Positions 34,766 through 49,446 are shown, numbered from the stretch's first letter. The stretch is DNA of 64,000 nt from Antedon mediterranea (GCF_964355755.1 NC_092672.1:12706501-12770500), one strand, 5' to 3'. Notes: generated by a model not told the origin, from the letters alone. Numbers and translations: made by a program.

Positions 34766-37700
34766 AAATGTCTGTCCTAGTTATAGAATGAAAAATTTTC
34801 TAATTTCTTTTGATTCTTGTAACAAAAAAAAATGATCTTTATCTTTCTATTATAAATATTTTTGTATTATTCATCATTGGTTACATATGTGAACTAATGT
34901 CTATTTGTATTGGTAAAGAGGCCAAAATGTTTAATATTTTCGTGAAGTGTGCCATTTTTTCCGCGTTTAATTTGTAATAGTATATATAGTTTTGAATCGC
35001 ATACTATTGCTAATTCCCTTCCTACGCACCCACTATCAACTGAACAAATTAAATTAGAATATCAACACCGTTATGTAGATCGGCCTATTTACCAAGGCAG
35101 TAATAGTATTCATTATTATATACTGCCGTGAAATAAGAAAAAAACGCATGTCAAGAGTTGATAATGTTGAATCAGTTTATAGGCCTAGATATGAAAGGTA
35201 AAAGTAGGACGATCGCATATCTAATAATAATATTGCTATTTGATACATATTTTTAATTTCTTACATTAAGATTATAAACATTAAAATGTTATTGTAATTG
35301 GGAAAAGGAATATAAACCTACATATTTTTTACAAAAGTCGGTGATTTTTGTTAGCGTTTCAGCAATTGTTGCCTAAACTATACAGTTATCAACCGATTGC
35401 CGAGCTACCATGTTTTCAGAATTTTGAAATCAAGTGTTGTTAGCATTGTTTTTTAAAGATTTTCTTCGTATTTTTTTTATTTGTATCAGTGACTTTTGTG
35501 GAAAAAAAAATACTTTTTTTTTCAATTCTTCTTGCGTAAACACCACTTTTATTCACAGTTTATTTTCATTATTATCACATGTTTGTGAATTTCTAATGTC
35601 ACTTTTGTATTTCATATCACGTCCATTTTTCAATAATTTTCTTTTATTTGTCTATACCCCAATTACAAAAGGAGTTTAAAAAGTTAACACAAAGACAATA
35701 TGCTTAAATAACTCATCATTAACTTTTTTTGTTTCCAAACAAAGTTAAAACATATATAATTATATATATAATTTCCTTATACATGATCATTATCATTATA
35801 TCTCATTTTAAAATATTTTACACAGAAATAACAATTTTACTTTTGTGAGTTTTTTATTTTTCTTTTTTTTTTGTCATTTTTAAACTCTTATTTTACAATG
35901 TATGTACAGTAGGCCTATATCCATGATTAAAAAAACATAATAAATAGGCTACCACGGTGAAAAACGTCTGACCAACACCAGAAACGTGCCTCTGGTTTAA
36001 GGCTAACAAATAATGCAAAACCGTGATAGTAGGCCGTCTATCTGTATTAAGAACAGTTATACTCATAATGATTCAAAGGTCAAATTTAACTGCCAAATGT
36101 GTACCGTATTATGTAAAATTATACTTTCGTTTTTATAATTCACCTAGTATATCCTTATGGATATAATTGGTTATTATTACCTTAAATTGTGAAACATCAA
36201 GTTTAGTAACAGCCAGCTTGTAAATAGTTTGTGCCACGTGACCGAAAGGCCGAAAACAATAAAACAAAAAACAACTTAGAGTGATATCTATAGTTACATT
36301 TCTCCACATTCAAAATCTGAACGGAAATTAAAATGTATCGAATATAATCGAAGAAAAATAGTAAAAATAATATTGTTTCTTCAAAATTATTTAACAATCT
36401 TACTCGGAGTAGTAGGCTAAGCGTATACATTGACAATATGATTAGCAAAGATGTTTAGTATATATGAAAATTTGTTAAAATCTACAAAAGATTCAATTGT
36501 TACATAATGTTTGTAATTATTATATCTTCTCGATCTGCTAACTCCTCATTTACTTACAATATGAATACAATGTGATATTTATTTATAGTGATTTTTACAT
36601 GATTGGAAAAAATGAAAATATTGAAATACTGACATTAAAGTTTCCTCCATATACTATAAAGATAATTGGTTTTGATATATGTACTGGTAATAAAAGTCGT
36701 GTGTACATTACACACTATATTCACAAGACGGTTTAAGGCTGAGGGATAATGAAAGCAATCGTAAAATAAAAATAACTATGCTTGTTTTCTGTTTTATTGC
36801 AATTACAGTTCAAAAGAAATACAGGCCTGCTCTGCAACACAGAAACCTAGCATTGCCATGATAACGTGAATGCTATATTATAACTAGATACTATTAACTG
36901 GACCAGATAGTATGAGTTAAATTCATAATTATACGTTGCAGCAATTTCTCTTATTGCCTTCTTTAACGACACTTTTTTGTATATATTAATTTGATGTTTA
37001 TTAAGCGTCTCGAAGTACAGTTTGCATATGTTTGAATAATAGCAGAAACGACGGAAAATATTGCTGTATATGCATTTCTGTGTGTTATCATTATTTGTTT
37101 ATGTAAAAATAATATTATGTTTAGTTATAACTGAGTATGGTAGGCCTACTGTGAAATCTTTAAAAACAGAATATATGGCACAACGTGGTCACTGAGAGCA
37201 AGGGAGCCAGCGCCCTCGGGTTGTATTCGACACGACTGTAATGTACGATATGTCGTACTGTACGATACAGTAATATGCCACTCTCCAGTGGTCGTACTTA
37301 CCAAATTAATACAGAGTGAATGGCGTATACCGCCACTGGTACATTGAGTATCGATGGAATAGTAAGAATACTTTCCGGCTATACCTTGTGTGCATATAAG
37401 TTACTTCAAGTTGTGTCCAGATGACTTGCGCTAGTATACAGATGCACTTTAGCGCTCCTCCATAACATATATCCTAGGCCTACTGTTGTATGCATTCACC
37501 TTTGATTCCTTTATCTACTTGTTTTATGTATTCTTGTACTTTATATATTAATGTTACCGTGCAGCTGGTGTTACTTTATTAGCAATAAAATATAGATAGT
37601 ACGCACGTCAAATCAATAAATATATAAGTAAATATTGACTTGTAATGAATAATAATAATAATCGCTGCGTTGTACACTTAATAATTAAAAAAATGAATTA

Positions 37701-37925
37701 TATGCTTTTTTAGTAGTAAAAAACCATAACCCAATCCAAATATATGGAATCTTGAATATACAGAATATGTGAATCCGTTGAATTTAAAAGTGTATACCAT
37801 TGATCGACAGCGCGACCAATCAGAAAACGTTTAGAATAATTTAGTAAATTAATATTCTTCTTGAAGAATTCTACACGCAATAGCATTTGAATATGACGAG
37901 TGCACGACAGACGGTTATTGTGACG
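34766..37925. other. Unassigned AT-rich stretch
   Basis: No gene recognised. Around 37190-37330 the sequence is richer in GC and has short palindromes (CCACTCTCCAGTGG; GTACGATATGTCGTAC), but no coding frame. Confidence 0.5.
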
Positions 37926-37929
37926 TGTT

Positions 37930-38243
37930 TACGGCGTGATAATTATGTAAATGAATATAAGTATTGTTTTAGCCAGTAATTTGACTCGTGTGTTCAGTTA
38001 AGGAGAACCAAGATAATCAATCAAGACATTTGAAAATAATATAAGGGAAAAATTCATCAGTACGCTAAATGACATTTGGGATTTTCAGGCTGCCATCCGC
38101 ACTAGGGATTACTGAGTATTGATTGCGAGTATGTAAGGACGCCCATGAGAGTCATCAAACCAGCGGCCAAAGTAGTCAGATATATGGTTTACTCCGCGGT
38201 TTTCTATACATTAAAGGCAAATCGAGGACATGCAAAACAAGTA
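37930..38243 (+). promoter_or_regulatory. Possible promoter and first exon
   Basis: GC content rises. ATTGTGACGTGTTTACGGCG (about 37917-37936) combines CRE-like and forkhead-like words, and an initiator-like TTCAGTTAAG follows near 37996. An ATG at 38147 opens a 32-residue frame (MRVIKPAAKVVRYMV...) that runs into a strong AA|GTAAGTAG donor at 38242. No partner exon is identified. A link to the receptor gene 12 kb downstream, which has an acceptor in its 5' leader, is speculation. Confidence 0.25.
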
Positions 38244-38790
38244 AGTAGTAAATACAAATAGCCAACTATACGCGACTTGCCGAGAGAGATCTTAATTCTA
38301 GAGCACGATAACTAATTTTAGACATTGAGTTGAAATGTACGAAGTGTGAGGATGTCATACACTCTGTAGTTAATAGGAAGCGAGCACGTGTTTGTGACTG
38401 GCAACATGTTATAGGAAACACAATACTTATAATTTCTGAGATATCCGATTGGAATTTTACTACAGCTCAATCATCATTCATTTTGGTAAGTTTTCTATGA
38501 ATGTATTTTATATAATAATCTAATTTTTATGCATTGTATTGGTTCATGTTTTCTAACCATACTTATATCATTATCTTTAACTTAAATTAGCAAATTATTG
38601 TATTTAAACACTATGTTGCCACTTTGGTGTTGGTTTGTACATCTAGAATTTTAAAAACAAACAGATACATACTTAGTCAAATACGAGTACAATATTAAAC
38701 GCTGTTACAATACAACGATGTATTATCCCCCTGAAAAAAAATATTTTTTGTTGAATATGCCATTTGAATGTCACATAATAGTTATCCACT
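38244..38790. other. Nothing recognised
   Basis: Intron-like AT-rich sequence. Confidence 0.4.
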
Positions 38791-38794
38791 TTGA

Positions 38795-39055
38795 CTAAAA
38801 ATTGGATCTAAACAAAATTTATTCACCTGAAAAATTTGTACGGTAATTGAAAGCAAAAAATGGTCAAATTGGCTGTCAGTCAATGGATTTTTGGTTAAAT
38901 TTAATCATTTATTATGTTATTTTTTAAAGTGACAATTTTTTTTTCTACAGAAGTGATTATCTGAAAAATGGCCTATTTAAAGTCTGATTTTATTAATCTT
39001 TATTGTTCATGTTTTTGGGACAATACATCTTTAACCAAAATGTAGGCTTATATGT
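38795..39055 (+). repeat. Diverged dispersed repeat, copy 2
   Basis: AAATTGGATCTAAACAAAAT, TTATTCACCTGAAAAAT, CAGTCAATGGATTTTTGG and TTTTTGGGACAATACATC parallel the copy at 34548-34765. Confidence 0.55.
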
Positions 39056-41395
39056 TTAGTGATAAGTATGAACATTCAATATAGAGTCTGTAAAGCAAAT
39101 TCAGAAGTTGACATTATGATTCTTATTGCATACAGTAGCAGACATATTGTTTAATATACCTACAGTTATCAATACAAAAAAACCTGGTTTATATTTATAT
39201 TAAATATATCATTATGCAAGACAATGGTTTTCTTGCTATGTCTTCTTTGTATTGAAAGTTAATAAAGCAGTGTGTTCCTAATTGTAAACAGTTATTAATT
39301 CAGTTTTTCCCTCTGAGACACGTTTTACAGCCAAGGAGTGGTAGTGAATCAAAATTCAAATTCAAAGATATAACAAATTAAGATTCCTGTGTATTAGTTA
39401 TAATAATCAATATGTTATTAAATCGCTGATAAAATTGCAATGAATTCACCAGTGTGCACCTGATCCTGTTAAAGAAATAATTGCAAATTTACAAGTTTCA
39501 TTCAATCCAAAACGGGATCCAAAATACATACGTCATCGCCATGCAAGGCTTGGGAATGTTACAATGCATAATTAGAACTCAACAAGATTACATCGTATGT
39601 TAGGTCTACAACTCGTAAACAATTATAGGCCTCCTTATCTCCATATCCCCCCCCCCCCCCCGCCCACCTAGTTCCATTGATAATACCATCTTTGTATCTT
39701 ATTATTTGTAGCTAAGTACAAGCTTCCTAACATATCAGGAAATCATGAATGAATAAAGTATAATATGTTTTCTCTGTGTAATTAATGAATATTGAAGATA
39801 AAATATTTTCTTTCTTTCTTTGTTCTGTTTCTGAGCGCAATGAAGCATCGATTGGTTACTAATTAGTATCAATTAATATCAATGGAAATAGAAATAGTAT
39901 TATTTAACATAAGTTAACTAAACTACATTTATAATAAGTTAATTAAACTATATTTACTCATTTTTTTATGACGTTTATTATTGATTACAAAACTACGTAA
40001 GAAAACCGACTTTGGTAACCATAAATACAATAAATAAATTAAACAACCTATCTGTCATTCAGTTACACAATTATAAGTATACTACATTCACCAATTTGCA
40101 AAAGAAGACATATTTCGCCAAATCCATGTTAAAACATTACGAAAATAAAATCACAAAACAATTACAATTAAAATCCGGGCTGGGCCACCGAAAAATAAAA
40201 GTGATCGAACAACCAACCAAACAATAAAGTAATCGATCACTTGATCACATCGCCAAACTTGATCAATCAATAAATAATCATTGATGAGTCAATCAGCCAA
40301 AACACCAATCAATAGGTGAGATCGAATCTTTCAATCGTCAACTTGTTGTAAACGTCCTGGGAAAACATTTTATAAAATCGTTCAAATCGAAAAAAAAAAA
40401 TGTTAGGCCTAGACTTATACAATACATGAACATATGTTTTGCTTCTGTTGCTTTATGTTAGCTAAAAAACAGTACCAATTTAATTACGTCACTGTCACTG
40501 CTGCCTATATTTTGTGAATAAGAATAAGAAGTTTATATCAATATTATTCATATTATGGAAGTATGTTAATATACAACTTATTGATGCCTGATGAACACAA
40601 CTAACTGTCGAGAAGTAAACGCAATTATTCTTCAATGGTATTTAATTTATTGGACAAGGAATTGTGATGAACAGTGATAAATGAGAATAGTTAAACTGTA
40701 ATATAATTCGAACAAAGATGTTGTTAGTGTCACTTATATTAACTAAATGAACAAGATCTGTCTACGTAGTAGTGTAACAATAACTTTTCTTGTTTTCTAA
40801 TTACGTTGATAGGTATTCATAAACTGTCAATAGGTTGAAGAATGGAATCGTACAATGAAAAGAGTAATGGTTGTGTTTCTTTTTAACCAACAAAGAAACC
40901 CAATTAGCAATAAAGTACAGGTTTCTTACAAACGTTTGTAACCAAAAGCATTGCCAATAAAATACTAATATTGTTAATTACAAATATCATATTACTAATT
41001 CCAGAAGCGATAAATCAAGAATAGAAGTATGATATTCTGTAGTTTAATATAGTAGGAAATTAAAAGTATTTTTCAACAATTCACACCAAGCAAGCAGTAC
41101 GCTTAGTAAATGCAATGCATATTGTGTTCTAGTAACATAAGCACGTAGATTAACTAAATCATTATGGGAGGCCTGGTTTGAAAAATATGAACTTTCATTA
41201 TAAAAGATTCAACCCAAACGTCTGCTCATGTTTGTTTCATTTGTTAACATGAATTAGAAATGTTATTATTTTAATTCAAAATTAAAATCCATTTCTTTAA
41301 AACCTATAATGTTTAAAGAAACTTGCTAATATAATGATGCTGTTGTTACATACACTCGATGTTTTATTATTATTATTGTTATTCTTTATACGGGT
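39056..41395. other. Unassigned AT-rich stretch
   Basis: It includes a C14 run near 39648-39661 and repeated ATCAATCA/GATCAC phrases at 40220-40320. No gene is supported. Confidence 0.5.
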
Positions 41396-41397
41396 GA

Positions 41398-41632
41398 TTT
41401 CCTCAGTCGAACCTGTTCTCCTGGAGTGAGGAATAGGATGATCAGCACACCGGAGACGATCCCCTAAAAGTATGTGAACTATAGCACATTCCTACGCGTT
41501 CGAAAGACGCATACAAACATTTCGTGTACACTGGACCTCGGTAATAAAAGTCACGTGTTTATCTGAGAATCCCAACTTGTTCTACCATGGACCAGTGATC
41601 CTCGAACCCTCTTAACCGCTCGATCACTCACT
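41398..41632 (-). mobile_element. Candidate tRNA-derived SINE
   Basis: The minus strand begins GAGTGATCGAGCGGTTAAGA then GGGTTCGAGGATCAC, which look like A- and B-box sequence of a class II (Ser/Leu) tRNA head. It continues with a GC-richer body (TTTTAGGGGATCGTCTCCGG, then CTCACTCCAGGAGAACAGG). The tRNA fold is incomplete. The body's composition against AT-rich flanks supports a SINE. Confidence 0.4.
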
Positions 41633-41644
41633 AAACTTTCTATC

Positions 41645-44600
41645 TTCCCATAATATTGGTGTTCCAGTTACGCGTATCATTCCTTTTACAGAATCAAGTG
41701 ATTTTGTACCACTTTATAGGGTTGGTTTAGGTTTGGTATTATTCATACAGACTGCTACAATGCATGTATACTTTAGATTCTAAGTATAGTTCATTTATGT
41801 AACAACATTTAAGATGTATTTCTTAATGTACATAATGTAATTTTTTGCATAAGTGAGCTTAACAGAAAGAGAATAAATTGCCAGCCTCAAACGTCTATGG
41901 GATTTTTGAAATCCATTAGAACAATTAATTACAGCCCCTATAGCAGTTAAGGAATTACCAGAAGGACACTTCTAGCAGACGCTTTCAAAATGTCGATGTC
42001 GAAAAAATACTAATCATGCCAAGTAACATCTATCCTTAGGCATTGATCTCGATAAACAAAATGGGCCATGGGAAATAAGGCATTACTGTTTTGTTATTGA
42101 AATATGAAAATATATTCGTATATGGATATATTTTCCACTTTCTAGAAACAAACTGAAATCTCCCCTTAGGTATGACTTTTAACATAACTCACTTTCTTAA
42201 AGAAATTACAGCTACTAACGGCGTCTTCTGTCTGGTAATGCACATCTTCTTTATCTCAACCGATAGAAACGGCACGGAACAACAAATTGTATCGAATCGT
42301 TTCTATAATTGCTTTCTTAGTTATCATTTTGTAGTTATTACTTTTATACATTTGATCGTGATGTATTATGCAAATAAATTACTCCCTTGATCATTCAAGT
42401 CGAACATGTATACAAAGGATACACTAACAACAAACGTATAAAAATAAAAACAAATCTTGTGTATGAACTTTTTGGGGCTTTAGTTGTTGATTTTATTCAT
42501 GCCTCGTGGACATGTTGAAATCTGTAATTCCTGTAAATATTTCGACCTTTTATCTATAATTACCCAAAACTCTTAGCGTGTACTATTATTCCTAATCCTG
42601 ACCATGAATACTACTATTATAAACAATTATCCCTTTCAGGCAAAATATTGACATGCATTCTTTCAAAACAAAAGTATCATTATAATAGCAATAATTGTTG
42701 TCATTATGGTCACTAACTGATCCAATATGCTGTAGTTAGAGATTCTTTCCCATTAAAGTATGGCAAACATACCTCCTCTTTAAACCCGGCATTAGTTGCA
42801 CAAACCAATCTACAATCTTTAGAAATGTTGGCTGGACATTGGTGATTTGAGTATTAACCAGTATGTGTTCAGCTTATAGTGCATCGCATGTGATCAATTT
42901 TATAGTAATTTACGTTTTATCGAGGACTTGTTGAATTTCGTTTTTTTAACTTATTTATGTTATATTTATTTCCAGTCTTTCTGTATAAAATACACATTGT
43001 TGAAAAGCTGTGTAGAGAAAAAGAATCATCATGTGCACGTGTTTAATTAGGCCCTTTTGGTTAAGTTGCAAAACAACAACATCATTAATACATTCTATAT
43101 ATACACATCAAAATAGATAATTAATGACAGTAATACATTCTAAAATAACACTCTTTGTATTCATCATGAATATATTAAAAGGTCATAGTCGAGACAGAAA
43201 AATAAATACAAAATATTTATTAAAATACAGATGTAAGTCGAAATTCCACTTCCACTTATTTCAAAATTATTAATGGACGTAACAAAAAAGAAGAAGTAGA
43301 AACATAGTACGATCAAAACTCAGACAAAATGCATGGCAAATATTGAGGACATTTCAAGTAGGCCTCAATAATGACTGAACATACAATGTAAGTCTGTAAA
43401 AAAAGCTTTTTGTACCTTTTAGCAAGATTTTTCATCCAAAATGTTAATTTTTAAATTATAATGTTAATGTATTACCGAATTTCCTTTGACAGAAACAAGT
43501 GGCAAGTAACGAGCTCTATATTTGACATAGCATGATAACTGTGTCGCATGTATCGACAAACAAAACCAAATGCTTAAAGTACATTTAATATTTTAGGATG
43601 TATTTAGGTATTTAGGTAACAGTTGTCCTAATGAGAGTGTTTTCTCTACTCGTACATGCTTGTAGAACCTATTATAGCATTCTTTGCAATTTTTCTGCCA
43701 TTTGTTTAAAGCAGTTACAAAATACCAATACGAAACAAAACGTGTTTTATGCATTGGAAATTATTATAATGTTGATTTCATTACATTAATTATAATTTTG
43801 CTTTTAGTTATTATTGATTATAATCGTTTGGTACCAAACCCTAATTGAAAATGAAAACACGAATGGGACACTGACACTATTTGCAAACTTCAAAAAAGTC
43901 GAAATGATACTCAATCAATAGTTTGACGGTAGAAAAATAATATATACATTGTCTGTGTAATGGGAGTTTGAGAGTAAATTACCGTACATGGTAACATTAC
44001 CTTTGTAAACAGCCACGTTTGTGCATGCAATACATGTAATCTTCTGAAAAAAGAACTCGGTTCTTTAAAATACACTCGAGTCTGATGTGTACACTAAACC
44101 TCCAGATTTAAGTTCTTATAATAATGATGGTTTGCGGCGCCCCTGCCTTAATGTGGATACTCAACTCGATTACTACAATCGAAATAATTTATGTAAATAC
44201 AAACTACTATTCAGAATATTTTATAGTGATATCTTAACGAATAATTCAGAATGCACATATTTTATACAAAAAATGTTTTCCCTCTATATATTTATTATAT
44301 TGATGTGTATAAATATTATACCTACGTTTTAAATGTTTCTATTCTAATCGCAGGCATAACAATTATACACTATTTCTATTCAAAAATAAACCTAAAGGAA
44401 AGTACCGTAGTATATAGTAAAGTATGATGTATTGTCGAGTTATGCCATAGTGCAGCTAGATATCTGTTCTAACTTTTCAATATTATTAAAATGTAATGTT
44501 TTCAAAATACGTCTTAATTGGAAATAGCAGTGGGATGAACCAACAAAATACATTGTTGTATTTTTTTTTAAGTTAAAATGTGTGAAATAAAGAGTCAAAT

Positions 44601-46540
44601 TCATTTTACAATTAAGATTATTACGACAAAATAGAAAAAAAAATCTATATTGATCTTTTCTTCTTCTCCATTACAATGAACTGAGGGAAATTGTGTGATC
44701 AGTTGTGATCTAGATATATCAGTGAATTCGCCTTGGGATGTGTGCTCACCTTTCTAAACAGATGTGTAGATTATCATCGTCATCTATACAAAACTATATA
44801 TTTCTTGATTGATTAAACATCAGGACAAACACAGAATTTTATCATCAGCATATCAACAATTATGAAAAAAAGGCGTTAACAGTAATAATAAAGGAGATTA
44901 GAGACGGTCCTCTCCATTCAAAACCATGTTCGTCATGCTTCAGCGATTCAATGAATAATGGATGCACACATAACATCCTAAAATGTTGCTGCATAGACAG
45001 GCTTGCATATAAATTGAAACTAAAAATGTTATGAATAACTATTGATATCATGATGATTTAATAGTAGACGTGTTACCGAGAGCTAATTGATCAATAATGA
45101 ACTGGTTACACCCGCATATCTCTCTAGTTCTAGGCCCGCTTACATTTATTCACAATTCAATTCACAATTACAATTTACAATTTCAACACCCAGCAGTACA
45201 CCAACAAGAAGCGAGTGCTTGTCAGTTCGGTAACTATTATTTAAATGCATCTACATGTACATACATATAACATACAACAAATATTATGTACTAAAAAAAT
45301 TTAAAAACATATGTCGCCCACGACCGGTTAGCACCTCTGGGGATAATGGGAAAAAAATTTCCTTCTACTTTAAGATTGACCATCACCATTCAAGGTGACC
45401 ACCACAGGTGAGGTATAAAAGGACAAAAAGACAAGATGAAGCCTGTTTGTCCCCCGGAAGCACTATGCCGATCATGAGCGACTCAGTAGGCATATAATAG
45501 GCTTAATGTTTTTGTTTATTTTTTTCCATGTTTACACTTCCGGCCTTTTCGATATATTATGCATGCACAGTACCTCTTACTCACTGTCCCAGTTGCTCAA
45601 ATAACGATTTGCAATCTATATCTCTAGTTTTCTCATTTATACAGCTCTGCTTCACAGATTCCTCCTTTCCATTCTTTCATTTTTGTAATGAATATTTGTA
45701 TATGTTTATTTTTTGTTGTGAGTGGAAATAAAGAAAGAAACAAACAAACAGAATCACTAAAATAAATATGTGAAATTGTGCCATTTGTATAGTTTAATTT
45801 ATTTTTGTTCATTTCAATCAATAGTTTTATCGTGAATATTAAATTAATATTATAAAAGTTAACAGAAAATGAACGTCGACCTAATGTGTTCTGTCTTGCA
45901 CGACTCGATCTTGTAGACAAAGTTTCCAGTCATAGGTAGGCCTAAGGGTATCAAAGTTACCATTATAAAAACAGGATTCGAATAGTTATATTTTGACGAA
46001 AGGCATGTATAAACACCTATTAACAATGTACATCATTACAAAAAAATGAAAATATAAAGCGTGTAGAATTATTTAAAAGAAGTTATGCTAATCTATGAAT
46101 ATCAATATAAAACAAACATTTGATTGCAAGCAGGTGGTGTACGTGTACGAACTAGATGACTTTTATACTCTTTAATAACGATTTCAACATTTTGATTGAA
46201 TATCATTGATCTTAACCTGGTCTAACCTGTCTAAGGGTTCTTTGTGCCTTCAAATACTATAGGCATAAGGATTTTTTGTAATACATATTTTCATTTTTTT
46301 TTCAATTCACATTTTAATCAGATATTTTTGGAAAAAAGGCAATGGTATAGATTGAAATTAATTGTGCACACTCTTTCTTTCGCTTTTCGTGTTACACGTT
46401 TAAGGAATTACCACTGCACTGAGTATTTGATTGTATTTAAAACAAATGCAAGTGTAGGTATGCATACGTTAAATTCCAGTTTGCAGGTCTATAAGCACTC
46501 TCACTTTTATTCTATATAGTTTTAATTTAGGTTTTGATAA
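41645..46540. other. Unassigned AT-rich stretch
   Basis: Several short frames (42172-42390 and 44087-44332, for example) show no domains. A TATAAAA at 45414 within GAGGTATAAAAGGACAAAAA precedes a less AT-rich block to 45490, but no frame follows. GTGAGTGGAAATAAAGAAAG near 45718-45740 resembles a LINE 3' end. Confidence 0.4.
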
Positions 46541-46544
46541 TATA

Positions 46545-46606
46545 TTTTGTATCTCCATTGAGATCCAGATACATAGCATTGTCATTATTCAGTAATTTGC
46601 CTTTAT
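46545..46606 (-). repeat. Decayed copy of the hammerhead-like TIR family
   Basis: TTTGTATCTCCATTGAGATC, then ACATAGCATTGTCATT and CAGTAATTTGCCTTTATA match the family's 5' half in reverse. Its terminal GGATTT is altered. Confidence 0.7.
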
Positions 46607-47504
46607 AATGAGCAATGAAGCAATGACAACAAAGAAAAACAAAATAACAATAAGAACAAATAATCAGTATAAACATTTAACAACAAATGTTATGAAAGAG
46701 ATCCATCATTTAATAGAGGCCTAAAATGAAAAGTAAGTGTTTTAAAAGTCTCTTTTTTAAAACAGATAAATTACGTAAAGTGAGTCATGATACTGCGCTA
46801 TTACTTCCATGTTTTAACAATGTTTGCCACCAAATGAAATATTTTCTGTCACCAATCAACTCTGGTCAAAATTCCTGAATTATTTATATGCAGACAATGT
46901 AACTAAACTACGAAATGTACTAAATTCCAGTATACTACCACATGTATGTTTTCATTAGATATTAATTTTAACTGTTTTTAATGATACAATATTCATTTGA
47001 CTTTTTTGATAGATTGATTTAACAGATTTAATTTATTAAACAGTAAAAATGCCAATGCTTTTCCTGTTTCCCGCGCCTGCTCAATCAGTCATGTTATAAA
47101 AAACAATTTTCACAATTGAAACAGGACAACTGTTTACTTATAAAATTTAAAATATGTTCATTCAAGCAATTTCCTGTCGACATCTCACGTGACGTGCATT
47201 ACGGTGACTTTTACTACCATTTTTACAATTAATAAAATTACAACCATAAATTATTCAGAACTGAAAATATTCGAATATTTGAAGAACTCTAAACAATCAT
47301 TAGCATGACACGAATTCAATTCCGTTTTCAATTCATGTCTTACTCTTAAGTTTTACTATTATGTCTCTTGTGATGACATCTTCATTGTATTAGTAGTTTA
47401 TTTTAATGATCTTTTTGATATAATTATGATGTGCGTCACATTTCATATGTCATATTGTGTTTGAGGACCACCGTCCATGCTCATACTTGATATACATTGA
47501 TGGA
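46607..47504. other. Nothing recognised
   Basis: AT-rich; no supported gene. Confidence 0.5.
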
Positions 47505-47505
47505 G

Positions 47506-47625
47506 AATATGATGATGATGATGTTGTTGATGATGATGATGGTGATGATGATGATAATGATGACGACGATGATGATGATGATGATCATGATAATAATAAT
47601 GATAATGATGATGATGAGGATTCCT
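47506..47625. repeat. (GAT)n microsatellite
   Basis: Imperfect GATGATGATG tract with GAC and AAT variants. Acidic (Asp) and histidine-rich frames on the two strands are by-products. Confidence 0.95.
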
Positions 47626-48109
47626 TTCAAAGCTATAAAGTGATCGTGCATCATCCAATCATGCACACCTTCTATAATTCACTGACGAATTACTTGATTG
47701 ATGACAATTATAATTTTGTGAATAAAATTATTGATTATAATAATTTGATAAGTATTCATTTCAATAGATGTTAACCTTTGACTGATTTGAGAAAATAATT
47801 ATCATCCTCATTTCATTGATTCTATCTCCAAAGGCGTTAGGTTTGTTTGTTTGACGCCTAATCCGCCACATAATGTCATTATCAACGCTGTGCACAATAA
47901 AACGTTAATTACCTCTCTAATTGAGCGATATAAGCTTCGGTATTCTTTCAATTCCTTGTGGACAATTTCGTCTGATTGGGCCAATCACAATTGATTTTTA
48001 TAGTTAAGCGATTTGTAATTCATATTATATTGAAGTTTTCACACTCACTGCTAACTAGAATCTCTAACGGAAATGTCTTTGTCTTAAAGTAAAAAAGACG
48101 TAATTAATG

Positions 48110-48480
48110 TATGTCGATTTTTTCTGGTTTTGGTAGCTTTTAGGATCACGGAATAGTTGCCTAAACGCTTAAAATACAAAAAATCTTATTATTATTGATT
48201 GATTTAATGGATTTTTGGTATTCATTTAAATAAACTATCTTCAATGTTTTGCCTACTAGTTATCCATCTCAAGTTTGTAAATTACAAACACCATATACCT
48301 ATGAATATATAGTTCCATTCTTAAAGTAAAGTAAATAGGCCTAGATACGGTACGTAAACGTAATGCGTTAACGTACCGGATTTTGTAGCTTTTAAGTTCA
48401 CGGATTAGTGTCTTAAGCGCTTAACAAATCTTTAAAAAAAATCGTATTAATATTTATTGATCGATTGGTATTGGTATTTA
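48110..48480 (+). repeat. Diverged tandem duplication of about 240 bp
   Basis: GGTAGCTTTTAGGATCACGG with CTAAACGCTTAAAATAC (48130-48178) recurs as TGTAGCTTTTAAGTTCACGG with TTAAGCGCTTAACAAATC (48385-48430). Each is followed by ATT-rich sequence and TTGATTGATTT/TTGATCGATTGG. Confidence 0.6.
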
Positions 48481-48568
48481 TTTCAGATCTTCAAAGTTAA
48501 TGTTTGTCTGTAGGTAACCATTTCAACTTTAATTTGAAAACACAATGAAGCAACTACATATTATAGTA

Positions 48569-48665
48569 ATTTATTTATTTATTTATTTATTTATTTATTC
48601 AGGTATAAAACATATATACAAAACAGCAGCCATTGGCGGATAACGTTTGTTTACAATCAATATAC
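48569..48665 (-). mobile_element. Possible LINE 3' end with (AAATA)n tail
   Basis: On the minus strand GCCAATGGCTGCTGTTTTG and ATATGTTTTATACCTG precede a pure AAATAAATAAAT tail (48600-48569). A tandem-repeat tail after a GC-richer 3' end is typical of some LINE clades. No coding part is recognisable. Confidence 0.35.
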
Positions 48666-49440
48666 AAATTTAAAGTAAAAGAGGCACTATTATAAACAGT
48701 ATAGAAAAATAACTATTTATTATAAAACAAAAAATACAATACTACTCGTTCATAAAATTAAGTACGTTATTATTATTATTATTAATGCTGAATATTAATT
48801 TTATAAATTAATATCCGTTCATTATTATACGTTTATTTAGTTGTATTTACATCTTTAAATCGGTGGCACCAAATAGCAATACAAAATACAACAGAAAGAA
48901 AAATTAACAAAAATAATGACAGTAAAGCAGTAAGATAATATCAAACTATTAACAACATGTTATATCTCCCTCCAAATCACTCAGATATACTTATATACTT
49001 GTATAATATGAATCTGTATTTTGTATGTACATTCCATCATGAAACTTATGCGCTCCATATCCTTAGGATTATAATTTAACGAGGTCTGTATCTATGTGTA
49101 AGACAACTATTAAGATTCCCTGGTTGAATATTCCAAATGATTATATTTGCAATTTCAAAGTCGATAATAAGCAATATATATAATAGGTTACAGCTTCACA
49201 TACTTCACTTACTCAAAAAAAAAATAACAAAATAAAACGATCGGTCGATATCGGTCTTCGAATTGTTGTGCAGAAAAGGTGTCTATTGCGACAAATTAAA
49301 GTTTTGCGCCATTCAATTTTCATTAAAGTTTCTATTTAAAAATAACTTTAATTACAACCTAGTATAAAGTATACGTTATCGTCAGTAACGATTCGGAATC
49401 ATTGGTGGAATGTTGTTCAAAATAAATTATATGTGTTATT
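48666..49440. other. Nothing recognised
   Basis: AT-rich; contains a short (ATT)n near 48770. No gene. Confidence 0.5.
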
Positions 49441-49446
49441 TAAATG

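Noticed and set aside
36203-36448. 81-residue hydrophobic frame resembling a membrane protein
   Set aside because: AT-rich DNA gives Leu/Ile/Phe-rich frames by chance; no start or splice support.
45408-45490. TATAAAAGG promoter
   Set aside because: Only a single motif, with no downstream exon or conserved partner; kept as a mention only.
47457-47774. Asp-rich and His-rich frames
   Set aside because: Produced by the (GAT)n microsatellite.
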